Made by a program: the position numbers and the translations under genes. From Takakia lepidozioides (lineage: Eukaryota; Streptophyta; Takakiopsida; Takakiales; Takakiaceae): a stretch of 60,000 nt of DNA. Of the stretch, positions 11,835-22,316 are shown piece by piece. The DNA lies in NCBI GenBank assembly GCA_030704615.1, contig CM060732.1:53551053-53611052 (forward strand). Reading direction: 5' to 3'. Positions within the stretch are counted from its first letter, which is position 1; the number at the start of each line of letters is the position of its first letter. Below the pieces are notes generated by a model that was not told where the DNA came from, did no database searches, and was given only the letters and a program-made list of their open reading frames with translations.

Positions 11835-11925
11835 GGTACCGCTGGCCCTGGGATCGTCAGAGCTGATAGACACATTTAATTAAATATTTTTCAAAAATCA
11901 GGACTGCTAGAGCTGACGGTCTCGA

Positions 11926-13370
11926 AATTTATTAAATAATAATCTTAAATATCGGGGGGAGTTGCACAAGTATTCTTTTAGGATCTCGAAAATAGAAATA
12001 GTTTTTAAGGATGTCGTGAGATGCATATACTATATTTCTTAGTCGATTTGCCTAAGAAGCATTTAAAGTCAAGCAATATGCCTAGGTCTGATTGAGTCAT
12101 TTAGAATTGATTTTAGATCTAGCGGTCGAGATCATTTATTTTTTGTATCATCTTCAATTCTTTAAGGCATTTTCGTCCACTCCAAGTATAGTATTGACTC
12201 AATCAGAATTGACTTTCACAAGTACAACTCCATCTACACCTTGCACATTATCACTGATAGAACGTGCAAAATACACTCGTCAGTTGTCTTACATGCATTA
12301 CCGAAAGGAATTGTATCAATTTGTTTAACAAGGTCTTCCAATTCACAATATGCAAGAACACGCTTGAATGGTGGAGTAGAAGGAAATTTGATGACAAATA
12401 CGCTTATAACTTACAAAAACAAGAAAATGTAACTAAGTACTTGTAAGAAAATAAAAAAATATATACAAAAAAATAAAGAAAGATATAGAGATATTAGATG
12501 AATACTTGGGTAGCTATGCAATGACCATCATAAGCAGTATGCGTATAATGAACTTGCTGCCGCTGATTGCGAACATCCCGATTTGTCACAACAGCAAAAT
12601 AGTACAAGGGAAGGTCACAAGATGGACGTCTCTAGTAGATCTAGCTATCAAGGACGAAAACATGACTGAACACAAATCAGAGATCAGACTAGAGGTGCAA
12701 GACTAGACAAGAAGTCAAGGCCGGCGTGGCCGAATGCATGATGAGTAAATATGAATCAAGACGATATTTATAACAATGAACAAGAGTACAAGATATTGGA
12801 ACACGACTTTAATACTGGAAATGTTGGAAACGGGACTGGAGTACCAGATATTGGAAACTGGGCTAGAATACTAAGAACTGGACTGAAGTACTGGAACTGG
12901 GAACAAGAGTAGCTTGAACTGGTGTTGGCAAAATTGAAGAGTGTTCAGTCTCGCCTCCTATATATATTGGCGACTAAAAGGCTTCCCTCAGAAGCTTCCC
13001 CTATAGAGGTTTCTTGCTGGAGAAGTTCCCAAGATTAAACAAAAGTTTCTTGATGGAGAAACTTTCTTAAACAAATGAGGTATCTTGATGGAGAAGTTTC
13101 CTCCAAAAGAAGCTTCCTGAGCAATTTCTCAAGTTATTCTTGGTAATTTGATAAACTCCCGGTAACTTGGTAAGTATTGATAAATCATGGTAGATAATGG
13201 TAATCACGGTAAGTAACTTTTGATAACATGATAACTTGATAACTTCTGGTATTTACTCCTGGTAAGTTCCTCTGGGCTATGTTCGTGACACTAGCCCCAA
13301 TGTTTTTGAACAAGACATATGTGATAACCGCAGACCCAAACTCTTGCACAGCCATTCAAACTCTGCAATA
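11926..13370. other. Intergenic DNA with low-order repeats, no gene recognised
   Basis: Short ORFs between 12092 and 12706 are not convincing. Near 12780-12910 'gtactgga(a)actgg' phrases repeat, and at 12960-13150 phrases like 'cttgatggagaagtttc' recur. A TATA-like 'cctatatatattgg' lies near 12957. Such a mix can come from an old LTR, but no paired LTR or primer site was found. Confidence 0.35.
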
Positions 13371-13775
13371 AATGTTACGTTACGTTACGTGAGACTTGAT
13401 GCTGACATGACTTGTGTCAAGTCAGTTTTGAATCATGAAATTGTAAATTATAAAAGAATGAAAAAACGTGACACGTAAGTATACACATTTCTCCTAGTAA
13501 AATTACAAGCAGATATTTTTATATTTTTAATTAAAAAATTGGATGACGGTTTGATGGTCGTTCAACTATCATCTATTTGTCACTATCGTCTTGCTGGCAT
13601 CCGAATTATTAAGAAAAAAAAAACAAAAAAAAAAAACATAACCATCGTCACCTTGCAGTCGTTCGAAACGGAATATTATTAAATAATTAATTTCAAAAAA
13701 TAAAATAAAAAATTGCATAGCCACCATCGTCTGACGCCAAGCAATCGTCTTAGCGGTCGTCTGACTGTCACTTAT
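13371..13775. repeat. ACGT module followed by a diverged palindrome block
   Basis: The segment begins with 'atgttacgttacgttacgtgagacttgatgctgacatgacttg' and continues with inverted phrases such as 'gatgacggtttgatggtcgttc' near 13542 and 'caatcgtcttagcggtcgtctgactgtc' near 13742. The order, ACGT module then palindromes, is the same as at 10.6-11.9 kb and 56.1-56.6 kb, but the sequences are far apart. Confidence 0.4.
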
Positions 13776-14639
13776 CTCTCATAGATATTCAAATGTACCA
13801 CCCGAGTGAAGAGCCGCAAATATAAGTTTAAGCTTCATTATTTCCGAGGTCTCATATAGCGACATGTACAACGTGCTATAGTATGTAGCAGATGTGGGAA
13901 GTTGGCTTGTGGGCAAGCAGGGTTGGCTCGGATCGCTCACACCTCAGTTTTACACCCTTCGTTTCACCTGCCCAGGGCTGCCTGACACAGAAAAATTCGG
14001 CTGTTCAGAACACAATTTGACTTTTGAAGGCTTTCACCACTTCCTCGTTCACAAACTCGTGCGTCCATACGCATGCTTCCAGAAATGCGTGCCAGAACCG
14101 AGCTCGGCGAGGCGCTATGCGTTGCAAAATAATCGAAAAAATAAAAAATAAAATAAAATAAAATAAAAATCCTAACCCTCGTTGGAGTACCGCAAATAAA
14201 CCCTAACCTTTTGCCGAGGGTATGGAATTAACCGTTAATAATGGTTAGACGGAGCTAGGAATGATGGGTCTCGAAGGCACTGCCTAACTCATAAAGTTAT
14301 TGCGGATTTATAGATTTTCCATGTTATATATAAGTTTTACGTTTGTAATTTTATCCAACGGTTAGAAATAACTTAGTTACGTATTTTAGAAAATAATATT
14401 CTAGAGATGATTAATTCTAATGTGTAATTATCTTCAATATAAAAAGTTATTATATATATATATATGCATATTTTCAGAGAGATGTCCTAGTGTAAATACT
14501 ATTTAGTAGGCAAATAACAAAATTTTATTACAGCTAACCAATGTTGATGTTTATTTTCTTTGTAAATATTTGTATTAATTTTTAATGTAAAATATAGAGA
14601 TATTTATTTATCTCAATTATATTATGTGAGTGAAGAGTG
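13776..14639. other. Intergenic DNA, nothing recognised
   Basis: An 85-codon ORF at 13894-14151 and an A-rich stretch with 'aaaat' repeats near 14135-14170 are present. Nothing here resembles a known gene. Confidence 0.4.
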
Positions 14640-14745
14640 GATAACCAATTAAACCATTCTAAGAAAAATCAACCCAATAGCATTCCGATTTGAATCCCCG
14701 CTCTATGGGTCCCCAATAACTACCCTAACCACTAAACCAATGTTC
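14640..14745 (-). repeat. tRNA-derived SINE-like copy
   Basis: On the minus strand an A-box-like TGGTTTAGTGG (plus 14729-14739) is followed about 30 bp later by a B-box-like GGGATTCAAATC (plus 14687-14698). This is the internal Pol III promoter layout of a tRNA-derived SINE. A complete cloverleaf is not present, so it is not called a tRNA gene. Confidence 0.5.
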
Positions 14746-14832
14746 AAATTTTTAAATAAAAAAATAATATATTAACTACTTGTGTAGGTGCAAAATCAGT
14801 GATCTAAGTCTCTAAAACTTTTAGCGCATTCT

Positions 14833-15226
14833 CCCTTCTTTGAAATTAATATGTGAAGATCTGGATCTCCGATCTTGCTAGAATTTGGGCCTAGAGTTAG
14901 TATTATCATAATTCTATCCAATCACCTATTTCTATTATGGAAAAACGCAAGGAGAAGACCCTAAGGCAACTCATTTTTGCTCAATTTCTAGAATCAAATT
15001 CTAAGGACTTAGCCACAAAAACAAGAAATCCCTTAGTAATTGTATATTTCCTTCTTTGGAAATTATTATTTGAAGATCTGGACCTCCGATCTTGCTAGAA
15101 TCTGGTCCTAAAGGTAGTTCTTCCCAAGTTCCAACCATCTAGTTTTATCATCTAAAAACACAGAGGGAAAAACACTAGGGCAACTCGAATTTGCCCAAAA
15201 TCCAGACTTAAAATGCAAAATACTTG
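14833..15226. repeat. Two diverged direct repeats, ~217-bp period
   Basis: The phrase 'ccttcttt(g)gaaatta.tat.tgaagatctgga(t/c)ctccgatcttgctagaat' occurs at 14833 and 15050. Both copies continue to a shared 'ctagggcaactc/ctaaggcaactc' and 'cttggccaaaa/cttagccacaaaa' ending. Confidence 0.75.
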
Positions 15227-15855
15227 GCCAAAAAAAAACTCTAAAATGTATTCAAAGAATCCAGAATTAATCACTTAGATATGATACTGCTGCAGTAGAA
15301 AGAAAACAACATAGTAATTGTTCTTAAGTTCTATTCAATCTAGTTACTGAATGTAAGTACTCACAGTGTCGTGAAGATGACCACATGCGGGGGCTCTCGT
15401 ACTTTCTTACCTACGATATCCTTTCTAATTACACTGAATAGTGAAGTCAACTGGTCAGGTCATCAGATCAGTGTATCACACATGGGTCCTCACAACATAG
15501 TCCTTCTTGTTAACTTGAGTTGGTTCAGTCTACCAAATACTATCATAGTAAGGAAATGAAATTCTTGAAAGTCTGAAACCCTCAACTTAAAACAACGACA
15601 CTTCCCCCATAATCGTTCTATATGCTTAGTCAGTGAGTAATCACAAAATCCCATCGGTTAGTACTATACCAGATGCACTCAACAGCCCATAAGTACAAAA
15701 ATCACAGTGTTAAAATTTCAGCTTTGAAAAATCGAATATCTCGATAGTGATCTCGGAATACTATTCTGAAAGTCATTTGTAGCCCAGTTAGGATAATTCT
15801 ATGCTAGTAAGTTGATTATAACACCATTTGGGTTGTAGAGAATACACACAAAATC
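15227..15855. other. Intergenic DNA left of the gypsy fragment
   Basis: No LTR, primer-binding site or gag-like ORF was found here, although the pol fragment that follows would need them if it were complete. Confidence 0.4.
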
Positions 15856-16737
15856 TTGCATATGTTGTATTTGTATCAACTGAAGTTTCCATTGAAAACA
15901 GCTAAGCCACATATCTCTCTTACAACCGCTATTTCTGCTCTTATGACTACATCAGTTTCAGGTTCCTGCTTGGTTTTTTTCCTCGATAAATTTTCTGGTT
16001 ACAATCAGATCACGATTACAGAGGAAGATCGGCCAAAGACTACATTTACTACCGATTGGGGTACTTATGCCTATAAGATCATGTCTTTCGGACTTTGCAA
16101 TGCTCCTGCTACGTTTCAACGAGTGATGACTGCAGTCTTTCACGACTATTTGCGGTTATTTCTGAAAATATTTTTGGATGATTTTTGTGTCTATAGTAGT
16201 AAAGCAACACATGCTGAGATATTGAAGCTGTGTTTTAAAAAATGTAAGGAGTATGAAATCTCCCTGAATGTAGACAAATGTCAATTTTTTGTTACCAATG
16301 GGAAACTATTAGGCCATATTGTATCAATTCGAGGAATATCGACTGACCACACCAAGATTGAGATTATTGTCCAATTACTTACTCTCACGACAGTGACGAA
16401 GGTATGTGCATTTTTGGAGTATGTGGATTATTATCGCCGCTTTCTCCGTCGATATGCCGAGATTGCCTTACTTTGACGCAATTATTGAAACATGATGCCG
16501 AGCAATAATGGACAAAAGAATGTCATCATTCCTTTCATGAATTAAAAGGGCGATTTGATAAAGATGTCTATCTTGATTTTCCCCGATTGGAATAAGGAGT
16601 TTCAGATATATGTGGATGCCTCAAACTATGTCATTGATAGCGTTTTAAGTCAGAAAGATGAAAAGACATTCTATCATCCGATATATTTTGCAAGTCGTCA
16701 ATTGGCTGCAGCGGAGAAAAATTATACTACGAGATAG
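15856..16737 (+). pseudogene. Ty3/gypsy retrotransposon pol fragment (RT and start of RNase H)
   Basis: The 206-codon ORF 15856-16476 is the palm of a Ty3/gypsy reverse transcriptase. It has 'FLDKFSGYNQI', 'KTTFTTDWGTYAYKIMSFGL', 'CNAPATFQRVM' and the catalytic box as FLDDF (usual form YxDD/FxDD), then 'LNVDKCQFFV', 'LGHIVS' and 'YYRRFLRRYA'. After a short break a second ORF (16555-16737) has the RNase H start 'FQIYVDASNYVIDSVLSQ' and 'IYFASRQLAAAEKNYTT'. Protease, integrase and LTRs are absent. The fragment stops abruptly near 16740, where an unrelated F-box-like ORF begins on the other strand. It is a dead, truncated copy. Confidence 0.85.
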
Positions 16738-17009
16738 ACTACACTAGTTTCAATGATATTCCCTCTATTATCTATCAACTCTATCCCATTAGCTGAGATC
16801 AAATACCATTGTTCATCTAATTCTCTCCTCCAGTAATCTACTTGATACAAAGTCAATAGCTCTCGATACCATCCTTTACTCACTAGCCATAAATTGATTA
16901 TCTCTCTGTCACTACATTGCAGTCTTCTAAAGATATCTAACGACAGACTATTAGGTAGTCCATTAATTAATTCTATAAAATCTACTATCTGTTCTTTTCC
17001 ACATATCAC
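16722..17009 (-). CDS. F-box-like protein fragment
   Basis: The minus-strand ORF of 95 codons contains 'INGLPNSLSLDIFRRLQCSD' followed by 'INLWLVSKGWYREL' (residues about 12-49). This matches the spacing of an F-box, the roughly 40-residue SKP1-binding segment of SCF ubiquitin ligases (LP..L...I...L......LR.VSK.W). The rest (QVDYWRRELDEQWYLISANG) is plausible protein but carries no kelch or LRR repeats. Its 3' end runs into the gypsy pol fragment, so the ORF is probably truncated there. It may be a gene fragment rather than a working gene. Confidence 0.45.
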   Translation of the reverse strand: MICGKEQIVDFIELINGLPNSLSLDIFRRLQCSDREIINLWLVSKGWYRELLTLYQVDYWRRELDEQWYLISANGIELIDNRGNIIETSVVYLVV

Positions 17010-17639
17010 TATCGATTAATCTTCAAGATAGCCTTCAAACGATCTATACCATGTCTGCACCCAACTGTGCTTTCAATAATAAAAATGATCAACTCTGATA
17101 CTTCTTTTATTCTCTCACCATTGCTCTATGTCATGCAAACGATTTTACTTCACTATTATACTCCTCCAGTTAATCCAACCGAAGACTTTCTATTTTCATG
17201 TCCTTAATCTGCTCTTTCATGAACTCTGGGCAACCATCTATCGGACAACATCACATACTCATCCACTTATTTCCCAATTGACGATGTTTATATAGAATTG
17301 ATAATTCTTTTCTTCAGACTTTACTCACACTTTCTATTCGAACTAACTCTGCCTCATTGTAAGATAAACTCTTAAATATCCGAATCGATATTTCACTGGA
17401 TAAACCAGAAATTAATTTTCGCTTGGAATTTTTTTTCTCTCCATTTATGTACATTCTCACTATCTCATATATTTATAGTTCTTCAACCATTACATTCAGA
17501 ATTGGATTCTCATTTCATCATTCCATTATATAGTGCTATTGTTGTTCTGAATCTCTTGCTCCGTCCTCTTTCGTATCTATAGTCAAAATGTTTTGGCAGT
17601 CCTCCATAATGACAAGTTCTCAAGTTTGCATAAATCTAG
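17010..17639. other. Intergenic DNA, nothing recognised
   Basis: Pyrimidine-rich on the plus strand, with many short 'ctctatc/cttctat' words. No ORF of note. Confidence 0.35.
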
Positions 17640-17975
17640 TTGTTGAAACGAGCCATCACTGGTGTGGCTCCAATGACGCTCTCCGAACTGAGGCTCTTCA
17701 TTTTATCGAAGATGAAGTCGTACGAAGGACATGACAAGGTGTGGTCATGTCACATGGCAGGAAACAAACGCTGTACAATAGTGGAATTGAGTGCCCTGAA
17801 GCACACATACACTATGGACGAGGACGGACAGATGGATGTGGTGCTTGCCCATGTCCACCCGGGGTTTGTTGATAGAATAGTTTTCAGGACATTCAAGCAC
17901 ATGTCATCCAGGTTTGATGACGAAATGTCTATAGATTGGGGATACTACATTTTCATGGGGGGGACATGGGTGTAG
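17640..17975 (+). CDS. Unidentified ORF, 111 codons, protein-like
   Basis: The ORF reads like a genuine protein: even amino-acid composition, segments such as 'PMTLSELRLFILSKMKSYEG', 'DEDGQMDVVLAHVHPGFVDR' and 'DEMSIDWGYYIFMGGTWV', and local GC above its flanks. I do not recognise a family, and no signal peptide, membrane segment or metal motif is visible. It has no neighbour that would hint at function. It could be an exon of a larger gene or part of a transposon. The start is the first ATG and is not supported by anything else. Confidence 0.35.
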   Translation: MLKRAITGVAPMTLSELRLFILSKMKSYEGHDKVWSCHMAGNKRCTIVELSALKHTYTMDEDGQMDVVLAHVHPGFVDRIVFRTFKHMSSRFDDEMSIDWGYYIFMGGTWV

Positions 17976-18189
17976 GAGTTCGTTACTCTCCTCCTCTTCA
18001 CCATTTAGTGGAATGTAATAGTTGATGCATCCCCAGAACCTAAGCAGTGACACAAGAAATATAGTGTCAAAAATGCAAAAGAAGAGTTTAATTCTTTCCT
18101 TCACATGACAATTTGACTGTCGCGATTTTATATATTTTGGAAAAATAAAATAAAAATCATATTGTTTCCTCCTTCGTATAGTTGTCAAT

Positions 18190-18250
18190 TATCACGTGGC
18201 GTAAACACGTTAGACATTACGTCCCAAACGACATTACATTGAGTAATTAT
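18190..18250. repeat. ACGT-rich module
   Basis: The sequence 'tatcacgtggcgtaaacacgttagacattacgtcccaaacgacattacattgag' carries four ACGT cores. It precedes the 18.4-20.8 kb palindrome array by about 200 bp, as the similar modules do at 10.6 and 56.1 kb. Confidence 0.4.
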
Positions 18251-18439
18251 TTTTTACTTTCACACGATCGAGATGACAACCTACATGGTTTTTTAATTAA
18301 TTAATTAATTATAATTTTTTAGAATGAATTGTCGGGGGATGTACAATCGTCCAATGACCGCTTGGCAACGGTGATCATGGGGCAACCGTGGGACGACCGT
18401 CCGACAACGGTGGATATGTTTCTTTTTATAAAAAATAAA

Positions 18440-20770
18440 ATAAAATCGGGACCGTCAGCACCGTCAGAGTTGGTGGTTTCAATTATTATTATTATTATTA
18501 TATTAAATATTAAATATTGGGACCCTAGAGCGGACGCAACCTCACGTCACTGACACAGATAATTTTCCCATTTTCAAATTAGGACCACGAACTTAGGCGA
18601 TCTCAATTTAGTGAAATAAAAATGATCCCGAGTCTATCAAGAGAAATTTATTAGAAACAAATTGGGGTCCCTGCTCTGGTGATCCTAATTCTATCCATAA
18701 GAAATAAAATAATCAGGACCGCATATTCTCGGGGATCCGTTTATTTCTTAAAAATTAAAATAAAATATTTTGTGCTCTCAAATTTTTTTTATTTAAATTT
18801 GGGGGATGGTTATTTGGATGATCCCACTGGCCCACCTGCTGCACCAAGCCCCTCACCAAGCCCCAACCTTCCCTACATCTTGCCACTGCTCTCTGTACTC
18901 CTGCAACAGCCACAACCATAACCACTAGTGAGTTGCTTGGCCCACCCTCAAGATAGAAAATAACTACTCACTGGCTCTGAAACCACTATGTTGAAAATAC
19001 AAATTTGAAGCCACTAGTGAGTTACTTCAAACCCAACCGACTTAATAGTTAGAACTATCTAGAAAGTCAACTAGTGAATTATGTAGAAACTAGAACTAAA
19101 ACTATCTAGAAAACCCACACCCTATATTTGTGGGGCCTACCGACTACACCATACATTTGTGAGGCCATGTGTTCCCTGATTTTATTCCTAGACCATACAC
19201 GTGGCCTTACTACCTACGCCTCCCACTCTAATTCCTAGACCACAATAATTCTTGCACCACTCTAGATTGAACAGGGCCCAAGTGAAACTACATATTGTGG
19301 ATTCCCAAACATTTTCAAAAGTTTTAAACAAAATTGAGACTGCCTGCATTAATGGTCCTATATATATTTTTAAAAATAATTAAATAATTAAATAAAGACC
19401 GCCTCAGCTGATGGTCCTGATTTTATTTAATTTGATTTAAAAAAACAAATAGGGACCACCAGAGCTAGCGATCTTGATTTTCTCCATAATAATATCATAA
19501 AATAATATTAAAAAAAAGTTAAACTGCCAAAACTAGTGGTCCCGATTTCAATCAGTATGGCCAGATCTTTGGCACGAGATTTACCAACGCGATTTTGGTG
19601 AAAAAATAACTATACCAAGATCGTCTATTTTGGCAAGCTTGATTCAGCCCCTCCCCATCAGGATGACGGACTCAGGTGATCCCGATTTAGTGAAAAAACA
19701 ATGGATCCGATTCCTTTAAAAAATATTCTAAAAATAAATTTGGGATCCCTGTTGTGGTGATCACTTTGATGATCCCAATATTATCCATAAAAATTAAAAA
19801 TGGGAACTGCTTATTCTTTTAGACACACATTTATTTTAAAATAATTAAAAAAATCATTATATATTTTTCAGTATTTATTATTATTTATTGATTAAAAAAC
19901 AAATCAGGGCCACACATGGCGGTCTTGATTTTATCCAAAAATAATTAAGAAATAAAAAAGTTTGGAATGTCAGCTCTTGCTGTCTCGATTTAATTAAAAA
20001 TAAATAATAAAATAATAAAATAACGTATGCTAGGAGGTGCTGGTGCTGACACTACCAATTATATCTAAATAAGCAAGATAACAAAATGGGATCGCATAAG
20101 CCATGGGCCTTGAATTCATGAAGCAATTTAAAAAAAAATTAAGTGTTAGCTCTCGTTAAGATTTCATTTGAAAAATGATGATGATAATAACAATAATAAT
20201 AATGGGCTTTCCAGTCCTAGCTGGATTATATGTAAAAAAGAAAAGAAAAAAAAACAAAAACTCGAGACCGCTATTTGAGGTGGTCTCAATTCTATTTCTA
20301 AAAATAATTATAATTTATGTAAATAACAGTGGCGGATACTAGCGCTGGGGATCCCAATTTTATTTAGAACAAATTAAAGATAAAACGGGGACTGCCCGAC
20401 AGTCTCAAATTATTTAATAATTTAATTTCAAAATAGTATAAAATAAATTGGTCTACTAACTTTGGCGATCCCAATATACCTTATAAATTTACATTAAAAG
20501 AAACAATGGGACCGCCAGCTCTAGTGATTTTAATTTTATCAAATAATTAAATAAATAATACTTATTTTTGGAAATATCAGTCGAACTTGTCTAATATTTC
20601 CATCCAATAAAAATTTGAGCATCAAAATGATGGTCCCTATTTTATTAAATAAATATAAAACCTCAAGACCGCTAGAGTTAGAAGTTTTAATTTTATTCCA
20701 GAAAGAGAAATTAAATATTTCAAAATAATGGGGACCACCAAAGCTTGAGATTACAAATTTATATAATAAT
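18440..20770. repeat. Long degenerate palindrome array
   Basis: More than 20 short inverted repeats of the GACCGCC...GGTGGTC type recur every 55-75 bp in AT-rich spacers. Examples lie near 18446, 18663, 18716, 19335, 19397, 19449, 19905, 20266, 20384 and 20507. They are more diverged than those at 10.7-11.9 kb. A stretch at about 18800-19300 has lost the pattern and carries unrelated sequence with repeated 'cactagtgagtt' words. No gene is visible within the array. Confidence 0.6.
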
Positions 20771-20810
20771 TTAAAAACGATTAATATCGTCAAAGCTGTC
20801 TTCACGATTT

Positions 20811-21237
20811 ACGTATTATCAAGGTTAACTATAAGATGTAAAGTTAAGAGATTAAATTGCGTCGCTGATGTACTAGAGATGTACACTTCATGTTGTATAA
20901 CTATCCTTATGTGTAACTTTACATGCTATTTTGTGCAACTTATGCATTTGGTGCAATTTCATATGCCATAGACGTTATTTCTTGTAGTTTTTTTTTTTTT
21001 TTTTTTGTTAATAATATTTTATCCTAGATATCGAGGTGGCAGTCCAAGTGGGCCGTGGACTGCACACGTGAATCTGACTAGCACTACTGTCGATGAGTGC
21101 CTGAATACCTAGGGAAGTGACTCCAAATTTCAGTATCTTTCTTGAGATATAGACCACCTTAGTTCCAGACTCTTTATATGGAGAATGTGGGTGTTGCTAA
21201 CACCGTTGAAACCTCAGACTGCGGATTGCAAAACAAA
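20811..21237. other. Intergenic DNA downstream of the DNMT3-like fragment
   Basis: Contains a run of about 19 T near 20988-21006, followed by 'taataatattttatcctagatatcgaggtggcagtccaagtgggccgtgg'. A close match lies at 1883-1935 ('ttaataaattttttatccttgatattgaggtggcagcctaggtggaccgtgg'), so this is another dispersed repeat. Confidence 0.5.
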
Positions 21238-22316
21238 TCAGTATAACAGCCATCGCTCTACATCATTGGGGTTAAACCTTAGATTCCATTGAGCGTCAGC
21301 ATCGCTGCGGAATGCGGACAAATTCTGCACTAGCGGGGCTCATGAGTAGCGACCAATATGGTACGAAAGACCTCCTCTCTTCCTGTCAATCTCAGCGAAA
21401 TCTTTTTTCAATCAATCAAATTCTCAGCAGGGAAGAGGAGACTAGCATGGGTCTTACTGTGAAGGTGTTTCCCAGCAACATCCACCTTATATTGGCCCGC
21501 AGTGGCTCCAGTGATGGCGACTCCAATGGGTTACTCCGACCAGCTTTCCCTCGGCCCTTTTGTGGCGGGCGTGGACTCTCTACAACATCCGGCCTGTGGC
21601 AACGTACAAACAACGATGGTTGTAAGCAATGTACTCACGTGTTGTAGACCAAGTTATGAAGAAGTTTCTTCATTTCTGAGCTTCCCGTGGACTTCATGAG
21701 AGTGTACCAGTTGAAGGGATGATCTACAGTTGCAGCGCTGCCACAGTTAAAACATAACCATCTCTGAGCTGATACTCTAGATAGGGGGTGTAGGACTGGG
21801 ACGATTCTTACCTGGAAGATAAGTTTGCGTTTGTGAAATTGTCAGCTTCTTTAATGAGCACATTTGTGTGATTGGGGGGATATCCCATCACCATTTCCAG
21901 CTCAGTGTGACTAATGTATCGCAGCTCATTTGTGCCAACTTCCATCACCAGCTCCAGGTTGGTCGTGTTGCTCTTGTAGCAGTTGTTAGATAGAACAACC
22001 TAAGGAACATCAAGAACAGAGTACTGAATTAGAAATGGCACTTGCTTAGGTGAGAGATAGGAGCTTAATTTGCAACATTTGGTATTATCGTGATATGTAC
22101 AATATCCAAGATTCTCTATCTGATTTTAACGTGAGCACCTTGAGCTGGGCACAGTGTCGATGTACTAACTAGTTTCACATATGGTAGCTTTGCTCTTCTC
22201 CCTGCAGTTTGAGACAGTCTAGAAGTGTCCCGAACATTTGAGCCAACCGTCTCATGAGGAGGGAAGAGCCGGAAGGGAATATGTGTTAAACAGTCCACAG
22301 AAACCAGGAAAGTATA
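21238..22316 (-). pseudogene. C-terminal exons of a DNMT3-type cytosine-5 DNA methyltransferase (partial)
   Basis: Five candidate minus-strand exons keep one frame across GT-AG junctions: 22316-22131, 21999-21812, 21737-21639, 21593-21458 and 21324-21238 (stop TGA). The first carries 'GRRAKLPYVKLVSTST', which corresponds to the TITTRSNS area of animal DNMT3. The second carries 'ELRYISHTELEMVMGYPPNH', corresponding to the motif IX segment (TEMERVFGFP). The fourth ends with 'RWMLLGNTFT', corresponding to motif X (RLLGRSWSV). DNMT3 makes 5-methylcytosine de novo and occurs in seed-free plants and gymnosperms. The SAM-binding motif I and the catalytic PC motif IV are not found upstream. The copy is therefore partial, either truncated or with upstream exons too diverged to see. 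The last exon lacks the usual motif X tail; reading through the donor at 21457 instead gives a V and a stop after 15 residues. Confidence 0.55.

Larger units (their letters stand above)
10745..11925. repeat. Array of about 20 imperfect palindromes, ~57-bp average spacing
   Basis: Across 1.2 kb a short inverted repeat of the form (G)ACCGCCAG-n-CTGGCGGT(C) recurs about every 50-70 bp in AT-rich spacers. Clear examples start near 10760, 10996, 11176, 11538, 11589, 11641, 11707, 11772 and 11902. Each could fold into a GC-rich stem of 8-10 bp on either strand. Between 10966 and 11562 a ~0.3-kb block of five successive units is itself duplicated, giving a higher-order period. No ORF crosses the array. 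It resembles a satellite or the inside of a non-autonomous transposon; I know of no named family. Confidence 0.7.

Noticed and set aside
10745-11925. CRISPR-like appearance of regularly spaced short repeats
   Set aside because: The repeats are imperfect palindromes with AT-rich spacers that are themselves related, there are no cas genes, and the DNA is eukaryotic with spliceosomal introns.
14165-14215. 'cctaaccctcg...aaaccctaacc' resembling interstitial telomere repeats
   Set aside because: Two isolated partial units with unrelated sequence between them.
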